This document shows, piece by piece, positions 1 to 5,750 of a DNA stretch of 5,750 nucleotides; position 1 is the first letter of the stretch; the number at the start of each line of letters is the position of its first letter. The position numbers were made by a program, and so were the translations under genes. This DNA comes from JACQAI01 sp035507915 (GTDB taxonomy: Bacteria; Pseudomonadota; Alphaproteobacteria; Elsterales; Elsteraceae), in contig DATJNS010000009.1 in the NCBI GenBank assembly GCA_035507915.1, positions 1-5,750 on the forward strand, given 5' to 3'. Under the pieces are notes generated by a model, which was not told the DNA's origin, ran no database searches, and saw only the letters and a program-made list of their open reading frames with translations.

Positions 1-98
1 TGCCGCTCCTCGAACGCCGGGTCGCGCGGACCGGCGGTGCACACGACGTCGCGCACCCACCAGCCGGGGCCCGACGCGAGGATCTGCGAGCTCGTCAT
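1..98 (-). CDS. AraC-family transcriptional regulator, N-terminal fragment
   Basis: The ATG is at 98-96 on the minus strand and the frame stays open to the left edge, giving the first 32 residues. They begin MTSSQILASGPGWWVRDVVC and continue with TAGPRDPAFEER. The pattern GPGW..xDVVCTAGPRD..FEER is one I recognise from the amino-terminal, cupin-like sensor part of AraC-type regulators. The C-terminal helix-turn-helix domain lies outside the window, so the DNA-binding part is not seen. The gene is divergent from the operon starting at 187, with 88 bases between the two start codons, the usual arrangement for a regulator and its target. The effector is unknown. The family call rests on a short fragment; another cupin-type protein is possible. 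Confidence 0.6.
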   Translation of the reverse strand, partial: MTSSQILASGPGWWVRDVVCTAGPRDPAFEER

Positions 99-125
99 GG
101 CGTCACTTTAGCAACTTTTCCCAAG

Positions 126-144
126 CCGGCGCGAGGGCCGCCGG
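126..144. repeat. GC-only inverted repeat between divergent genes
   Basis: CCGGCG (126-131) and CGCCGG (139-144) form a perfect 6-bp inverted repeat around a 7-base spacer. It lies in the 88-base gap between the divergent AraC-type gene and the gene at 187. It could be an operator half-site pair or a small hairpin in the leader. In DNA this rich in G and C such a repeat may also arise by chance. I could not place convincing -35/-10 elements for either gene in this gap. Confidence 0.2.
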
Positions 145-186
145 TCTACCCAAGGCGATGCTCGAACCCGCGAGAGAGGCGTCGTC

Positions 187-678
187 ATGACCGTCGTTGG
201 ATTCCCCGAGGCGCTGCAGGCAGACCGTCCGGCGCCCGACCGCGCCGACAAAATGATGCTGTACGGCCAGTTCATCGGCGCCTGGCAGATGGACGCCGTG
301 CTGCATCGCGACGATGGCCCTGCGGCGACCGGACGCGGCACCATCCATTTCGGCTGGGTGCTCGAAGGCCGCGCGGTGCAGGACGTCTGGACGTTGCCCG
401 GCGTGTTCCATGGCACGACCGTGCGGGTCTACGACCCCGAGCGCGACGCCTGGCACATCCTGTGGATCGATCCGCTGAAGCAGGTCTACCGGCGGATGAT
501 CGGGCGCGCGCACGGCGCCGACATCGTGCAGCACGGCGAGGACGAAGCGGGTGCGCCCGTGCGCTGGAGCTTCACGAAGATCACGCGCGACTCGTTCCAT
601 TGGCTCGCCGAGCGCTCACCCGACCACGGCGCGACCTGGACGCTGCTGGTCGAGTTCTTCGCCCGTCGCGCGGCTTAG
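187..678 (+). CDS. DUF1579-like (calycin barrel type) protein of unknown function
   Basis: A 163-residue protein without signal peptide or membrane segment, so probably cytoplasmic. The visible blocks are YGQFIGAWQMDAVL (26-39), GTIHFGWVLEGRAVQDVW (51-68), YDPERDAWHILWIDP (82-96) and a C-terminal block rich in aromatic residues (126-161, with RWSFTKI and WTLLVEFFARR). Alternating hydrophobic strands with a 'G.W..' start and 'W.LEGR..QD' are what I know from small DUF1579-like, lipocalin-type beta-barrel proteins, whose function is not established. No catalytic motif is visible. ATG 187 is chosen because a purine-rich ribosome site, GAGAGAGG (172-179), sits 7 bases upstream. The next gene starts 25 bases after the stop, so the two are probably cotranscribed. 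The coding call is firm; the family call is moderate. Confidence 0.72.
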   Translation: MTVVGFPEALQADRPAPDRADKMMLYGQFIGAWQMDAVLHRDDGPAATGRGTIHFGWVLEGRAVQDVWTLPGVFHGTTVRVYDPERDAWHILWIDPLKQVYRRMIGRAHGADIVQHGEDEAGAPVRWSFTKITRDSFHWLAERSPDHGATWTLLVEFFARRAA

Positions 679-690
679 CGTCTTGAACCA

Positions 691-697
691 GAGGAGG
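691..697 (+). promoter_or_regulatory. strong ribosome binding site that fixes the start of the VOC gene
   Basis: GAGGAGG at 691-697 lies 6 bases before ATG 704. The same frame is open further upstream to 551, but that extension overlaps the preceding gene and reads as a shadow. This site decides for the short form. Confidence 0.75.
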
Positions 698-703
698 ACC
701 GGC

Positions 704-1081
704 ATGATCAATCACCTGTCGATCGGCGTTCGCGACGTGGCGCGGACCAAGCGCTTCTACGACGCGGCATTGAAGCCGCTCGGCTACACGTGCCTGAGCG
801 AAGGCGAGGGCTCGCTCGGCTACGGGCGCGACACGGTCGTGCTGTGGATCGGCGCGGCGGAACGCCCGGTGCCGGCGGACGCCCAGTCGGGGTTGCACGT
901 CTGCTTCGACGCGCCGACGCGGCGTAGCGTCGACGCGTTCCACAAGGCGGCGCTCGGCGCCGGCGGCCGCGACAACGGCGCGCCCGGCCTGCGTGCCGAC
1001 TACGGCGACAATTACTACGCCGCCTTCGTGGTCGATCCCGACGGCTACCGGATCGAGGCCTATTGCGGCGCGTCGAAATGA
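704..1081 (+). CDS. VOC-family (glyoxalase/dioxygenase fold) protein
   Basis: A 125-residue protein, the usual length for a single-module vicinal oxygen chelate protein that works as a dimer. It opens with INHLSIGVRDVARTKRFYDA (2-21), the typical beta strand plus 'D...FY...L..LG' helix, followed by LGY (26-28). The second half begins SGLHVCFDAP (62-71), has the helix SVDAFHKAALGAGG (75-88), and ends FVVDPDGYRIEAYC (108-121), the classic closing strand. Likely metal ligands are His4, His65 and Glu118, all in the expected strands, so an active metal centre is plausible. Such proteins include glyoxalases, extradiol dioxygenases, fosfomycin-resistance enzymes and bleomycin-binding proteins; the sequence does not let me choose. 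It is probably cytoplasmic and cotranscribed with the gene at 187. The start is fixed by a strong ribosome site. The stop is 36 bases from that of the convergent ATPase gene. Confidence 0.87.
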   Translation: MINHLSIGVRDVARTKRFYDAALKPLGYTCLSEGEGSLGYGRDTVVLWIGAAERPVPADAQSGLHVCFDAPTRRSVDAFHKAALGAGGRDNGAPGLRADYGDNYYAAFVVDPDGYRIEAYCGASK

Positions 1082-1117
1082 TCGACGCGAAGAACCGGGC
1101 CGGGCGCGGCGGACCGA

Positions 1118-3152
<2,035 letters not shown>

Positions 3153-3160
<8 letters not shown>

Positions 3161-4037
3161 GCAGGCCGATCTCGCGCAAGCCGACCGCCAGCAGGTTGAA
3201 GCCGATCACCAGCGAGGAGATCGCCGCGCAGGGGAATAGCGCCATGTGGGGCCATACCGACAGCATGGCGTAGGTGTCCTTGACCATGCCGCCCCAATCG
3301 GGATTGGGCGGCGGCAGCCCGATGCCGAGGAAACCCAGCACGCCGATCGTGATCGTCGTGTAGCCGAGGCGCAGGCACATCTCGACGATCAGCGGGCCGC
3401 GCACGTTGGGCAGGATCTCGACCAGCATGATGTAGAGCGCGGACTCGCCGCGCATCTTGGCGGCCGCGACGTAATCGCGATCGCGCAGCTCGAGCGCCAG
3501 CGCGCGCACGATGCGGGCGACGATCGGCGCCTTGGTCAGGCTGACGACCAGGACGATGTTGAGCGCCGACGCGCCGAACATCGCGAGGATGATCATGTAG
3601 AGGATGATGACCGGGAACGAGAGCACGACGTCGGCGACCCGGCTCACCAGCAGGTCGGTCGCGCCGCCGAAATAGCCGGCCGGCAGACCGGCCGCGACGC
3701 CGACCGCCGCCGCGCCGAGAACCGCGATCGGCGCGACCGCCAGCACGGTGCGCGCGCCCCACAGCAGACGCGACAGCAGATCGCGGCCGAGATGGTCGGT
3801 GCCGAGCCAATGCGCGGCCGACGGCGTCGGGTCGGCGAGCGCGCTCAAGTCGCTCGCATTGGGCGGATAGGGCGCGACGACCGGCGCGAGCAGCGCGGCG
3901 GCGATCCAGAAGACGATCAAGGCGAGGCCGATCAGCGCCGGCGCGGAGCCCGCGAGCCGGGCCGGCCAATCGGCGAGCGCTGCGCGCGATGCGGGCGCTG
4001 CCGCCGCGGCCGGAACGAACGGCTGCTCGAGCGTCAT
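3153..4037 (-). CDS. DppC-like ABC importer permease
   Basis: A 294-residue inner-membrane protein, the normal length for the DppC/OppC family. After a cytoplasmic N-terminus (1-32) comes a first membrane helix at about 35-55. The family hallmark HWLGTDHLGRD follows at 76-86. Further helices lie at about 98-118, 137-157, 159-178, 222-242 and 268-288. The cytoplasmic EAA loop that docks on the ATPase is DYVAAAKMRGESALYIMLVE (188-207) followed by ILPNV. Near the C-terminus LPPPNPDWGGM (241-251) is the usual periplasmic block of this subfamily. It pairs with the DppB-like subunit to form the channel. ATG 4037 starts 6 bases after the DppB-like stop, and its TGA lies inside the start region of the ATPase gene. 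The best ribosome-site candidate, GAGCGG, is weak, fitting coupled translation. The family is clear; the substrate is not. Confidence 0.94.
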
Positions 4038-4043
4038 CGCCGC

Positions 4044-4982
4044 TCAGGTCCGGATGCGCGGGTCGAGCAGCATGTAGGCGAGATCGCCGATGATCTGGGT
4101 CAGCACGGCGACGAACACGGCGACCAGGGCGCCCGCCTCGATCAGCGCAATGTCCTTCGACAGCGCGGCCTCGAGCATCATGCGGCCGAACCCCGGATAG
4201 GCGAACACGGTCTCGACCACGACGACGCCGGTGACCAGATAGTTGATCTGCAGCAGCAGCACGGTGACCGGATTGATCATGGCGTTGCGCAGCGCATGGC
4301 GCAGGATCACCTCGCGGAAGCTCATGCCCTTCAGGCGCGCGGTGCGGATGTAGGCGCGTTGCATCACCTCGACCATCGAGGCGCGGATCATCGAGACGAC
4401 GTAGCCGAGGTCGACCAGCACGATCACGGCGACCGGCAGCGCGAGCTGCGCGGCGATCGGCCAGCGTCCGTCGGGGTCGAGCGGCGCGGTGCCGGGCAGC
4501 CAGCCGAGCGCGACCACGAACACGCTGGCCAGCGCGACCCCCAGGGCGAATTCGGGCACCGAGGCCGTCACCGTCGCGAACAGGAGGATCGCGCGGTCGA
4601 GCCGCGAGCCCTCGCGCATGCCGGCGAGGACGCCGAGCAGCATCGAGAGCGGCACGATCACGGCGAACGCAATCGCGGCGAGCAGCAGCGTGTTGCCGAG
4701 GCGGTCGAAGATGATGTCCTTCACCGGCGCCTTGAAGCGCGTCGAGGTGCCGAGATCGCCGTGCAGCAGCCGCGCGACGAAGTCGCCGTAGCGCACGAGC
4801 ACCGGGCGATCGAGGCCCAGGCGCCGGGTCAGGTGCGCGACCTGCTCCGGGGTCGCGTAGGGACCGAGGATCTTGCGCGCGACGTCGCCCGGCGTGAGCT
4901 CGGTCAACAGGAAGACGATCAGCGACACGACCGCCAGGGTGACGACGAGGAACAGCAGGTGCTTCAGCAGGAACCGCGCCAT
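4044..4982 (-). CDS. DppB-like ABC importer permease
   Basis: A 312-residue inner-membrane protein and first gene of the importer operon. It begins MARFLLKHLLFLVVT with a membrane helix at about 5-29, then TPGD (30-33), LGLDRP (55-60) and HGDLGTS (74-80), all standard for the DppB/OppB family. Further helices lie at about 98-121, 131-160, 178-198, 236-260 and 283-305. The EAA loop contacting the ATPase is AYIRTARLKGMSFREVILRH (210-229). VETVFAYPGFGRMMLEA (256-272) and the C-terminal DPRIR (307-311) are also characteristic. ATG 4982 is preferred. An in-frame GTG at 5018 would add 12 residues (starting MGRGGALPRG) that do not look like the family N-terminus and would leave only a few bases of leader after the predicted promoter. 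GCGAGG lies upstream of the ATG at a suitable distance. No binding-protein gene precedes it. Confidence 0.93.
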   Translation of the reverse strand: MARFLLKHLLFLVVTLAVVSLIVFLLTELTPGDVARKILGPYATPEQVAHLTRRLGLDRPVLVRYGDFVARLLHGDLGTSTRFKAPVKDIIFDRLGNTLLLAAIAFAVIVPLSMLLGVLAGMREGSRLDRAILLFATVTASVPEFALGVALASVFVVALGWLPGTAPLDPDGRWPIAAQLALPVAVIVLVDLGYVVSMIRASMVEVMQRAYIRTARLKGMSFREVILRHALRNAMINPVTVLLLQINYLVTGVVVVETVFAYPGFGRMMLEAALSKDIALIEAGALVAVFVAVLTQIIGDLAYMLLDPRIRT

Positions 4983-5032
4983 CGTCAGGCCTCGCGGAAG
5001 AGCGCCGCCGCGGCCCACGCGGACGGCGCGGC

Positions 5033-5062
5033 ACGGTATCGACGGCTTGGCTGGCCCGTCAA
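5033..5062 (-). promoter_or_regulatory. predicted sigma70-type promoter of the importer operon
   Basis: On the minus strand TTGACG (5062-5057) matches the -35 consensus in five of six bases. TACCGT (5038-5033) matches the TAnnnT core of a -10 element at an 18-base spacing; GATACC (5040-5035) at 16 bases is the alternative. Transcription would begin near 5026, giving a leader of about 44 bases before ATG 4982. The site is the only good -35 match I saw before the operon. It is a prediction by eye. Confidence 0.5.
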
Positions 5063-5144
5063 TTACGCCCGCGCGTCGGTCGTGGCGCGCAGTGCGCTTA
5101 TGGAAAGCCGGAGAAGCGCCTTCACTTTCGCGGGGACATCGTTG

Positions 5145-5168
5145 AGCAGCCCACCACGCGCGGCTGCT
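5145..5168. repeat. 7-bp inverted repeat (possible hairpin)
   Basis: AGCAGCC (5145-5151) and GGCTGCT (5162-5168) are perfect complements around a 10-base loop. A competing pairing of AGCCCA (5148-5153) with TGGGCT (5168-5173) is also possible. No T-run follows on either strand, so it is not a standard terminator. It lies upstream of the importer promoter and of the small gene; a role in either is speculation. Confidence 0.25.
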
Positions 5169-5234
5169 GGGCTCAGGTTTGCTGTCCGGAAAGGTGGCCG
5201 TGGCGGAGTATGGTCTATGGCCGATCTATGATTA

Positions 5235-5246
5235 CCTGTCTACAGG
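5235..5246. promoter_or_regulatory. short palindrome, candidate operator
   Basis: CCTGTCTACAGG is a 5-bp inverted repeat with a 2-base centre. It begins 3 bases after the TATGAT hexamer (5227-5232), where a repressor could block transcription of the gene at 5323. It does not match the alphaproteobacterial LexA site (GTTC-N7-GTTC) or the E. coli one (CTGT-N8-ACAG). The regulator is unknown. Confidence 0.2.
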
Positions 5247-5322
5247 GGATCTTAGCTGGTATTCCTTCGTTCTGTTAGGGGCTACCGGGCAACGACGGTC
5301 GCGTTATCAGGGGCCTACGCCT

Positions 5323-5520
5323 ATGCCGGACAATCAGTCCAGCTTACGCGCGCGCGCCGCACGGCTGAGAAGCATGGCGCGATATCACTACGGTGAGGCT
5401 CGCGACACGTTGCTCGCCGCCGCCGCCGATCTGGAACGAGAGGCGCAGGACCTAGACCGGCAATCGGCTAACCCGCCTCCTACGGCTCCCCCTCGTCGTT
5501 CGGATTCAGAACCTTCTTGA
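5323..5520 (+). CDS. small helical protein of unknown function (65 residues)
   Basis: The protein starts MPDNQSSLRARAARLRSMAR and has two probable helices. The first (about 7-22) is rich in Arg and Ala; the second (about 25-46) has alternating Glu/Asp, Arg and Leu/Ala, with a turn at YHYGEA (21-26). A Pro/Ser-rich, probably disordered tail follows (49-65). I recall similar short 'R.RA...R.LA....L..LA...E..A..L' proteins as common hypothetical proteins in alphaproteobacteria, with no known role. There is no signal peptide, membrane segment or metal motif. ATG 5323 is chosen because AGGGG (5309-5313) lies 9 bases upstream. The tail uses more T- and A-ending codons (cct, cgt, tca, cct) than the neighbouring genes. 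It is a single gene with no operon partner visible. That it is coding is likely but not certain. Confidence 0.6.
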   Translation: MPDNQSSLRARAARLRSMARYHYGEARDTLLAAAADLEREAQDLDRQSANPPPTAPPRRSDSEPS

Positions 5521-5531
5521 GCGGTCTCAAG
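5516..5531 (+). terminator. hairpin across the stop codon, weak terminator candidate
   Basis: CTTGAG (5516-5521) and CTCAAG (5526-5531) pair perfectly around the four-base loop CGGT, and the TGA stop (5518-5520) lies inside the left arm. No T-run follows on the plus strand (the next bases are CCCCCTGG), so it lacks the usual intrinsic-terminator tail. It may still protect the 3' end of the message or be chance. Confidence 0.25.
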
Positions 5532-5622
5532 CCCCCTGGCGGGTACTGAGCTAAATCGTCATTGCCGAAATTAGGACACTACCCGCGCGTCGCGCGCTGC
5601 CCCGCGCATGCCGCCACCAATT

Positions 5623-5750
5623 CTAGCGGGGAGATGAACTCGGATGCGCGAGCGCGTCCTTGATCTGCGCCGTGATCGCGTCGAGGTCGGCGTCGGGGCC
5701 GAGCGTCAGATACACGTCGTCGCCGACGATGCGCAGCTCGGTCTTGCCGT
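5623..5750 (-). CDS. unidentified protein, C-terminal fragment
   Basis: A frame enters from the right edge and ends at TAG (5625-5623). The 41 visible residues begin GKTELRIVGDDVYLTLGPDA, continue with a helix-like stretch DLDAITAQIKDAL, and end in a Ser/Pro-rich tail (HPSSSPR). The codons are strongly GC-ending, like the main genes here, and the residue mix is that of a real soluble protein. It has a beta strand, a turn and an acidic amphipathic helix, but no motif I can assign to a family. The start lies outside the window. It converges on the small gene at 5323 across 102 bases that hold a GC-only hairpin (GCGCG-TCG-CGCGC, 5585-5597), which could help end one of the transcripts. Confidence 0.6.
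   Translation of the reverse strand, partial: GKTELRIVGDDVYLTLGPDADLDAITAQIKDALAHPSSSPR

Larger units (their letters stand above)
5063..5322. other. region without a confident gene, with AT-richer segment and small inverted repeats
   Basis: This stretch separates the minus-strand importer operon from the plus-strand small gene at 5323, so it should carry promoters for both directions. The half next to the importer is as GC-rich as its surroundings. From about 5205 to 5310 the base mix is clearly less GC-rich by eye. On the plus strand TATGAT (5227-5232) is a good -10 hexamer, but no convincing -35 lies 16-18 bases upstream. A frame open from TTG 5179 through this stretch into the small gene is probably chance, because its only start is a TTG and the added residues do not look like a known family. 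No tRNA, riboswitch core or transposon end was recognised. Confidence 0.5.

Noticed and set aside
105..110. TAAAGT on the minus strand as a -10 element for the AraC-type gene
   Set aside because: It is only 6 bases from the start codon and has no -35 match at a suitable distance.
1082..1117. Terminator between the convergent VOC and ATPase genes
   Set aside because: The 36 bases are GC-rich, but I found no stable stem followed by a T-run on either strand.
4985..5062. Possible end of an upstream gene (a frame ending ALFREA-stop just before the DppB-like ATG)
   Set aside because: The frame is closed by TAA at 5065-5063, so it is only 24 codons long, and it covers the predicted promoter. It is not the remnant of a binding protein.
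3246..5231. Very long plus-strand open frame opposite both permease genes
   Set aside because: The product is dominated by Arg, Asp, His, Gln and Glu with no domain pattern. The opposite strand encodes clear permeases, so this is a shadow frame.

Overview
The window is very GC-rich DNA with codons ending mostly in G or C. The protein families and the TTGACG-type promoter fit an alphaproteobacterium (inference; no rRNA or marker gene is present to settle it). I see no phage, insertion sequence, CRISPR array or RNA gene. It reads as an ordinary chromosomal transport and accessory-enzyme region.

Left part (1-1081): the start of an AraC-type regulator runs off the left edge on the minus strand. 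Divergent from it are two plus-strand genes spaced like an operon: a 163-residue protein of the DUF1579-like (calycin barrel) type and a 125-residue VOC/glyoxalase-fold protein. The regulator may control this pair, but that is inferred only from position.

Centre (1118-5062, minus strand): a three-gene peptide-type (Dpp/Opp) ABC importer operon. In transcription order it holds a DppB-like permease (4044-4982), a DppC-like permease (3153-4037) and one long fused ATPase with two nucleotide-binding domains (1118-3160). The genes are 6 bases apart and then overlap by 8 bases, so they should be translated together. A sigma70-like promoter (5033-5062) lies directly before the first permease. No periplasmic substrate-binding protein is encoded in the window, so the substrate cannot be named. 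The operon converges on the VOC gene with 36 bases between the stop codons.

Right part (5063-5750): a stretch without a confident gene (5063-5322), partly richer in A+T and holding small inverted repeats, leads to a 65-residue helical protein of unknown function (5323-5520). A short hairpin spans that gene's stop codon. After a 102-base gap, the C-terminal end of an unidentified minus-strand gene enters from the right edge.

I looked for an undescribed system and did not find strong evidence of one. The points most worth a second look are the importer operon without its binding protein, the paired cysteine motifs of the fused ATPase, and the compositionally different small-gene locus at 5180-5531.
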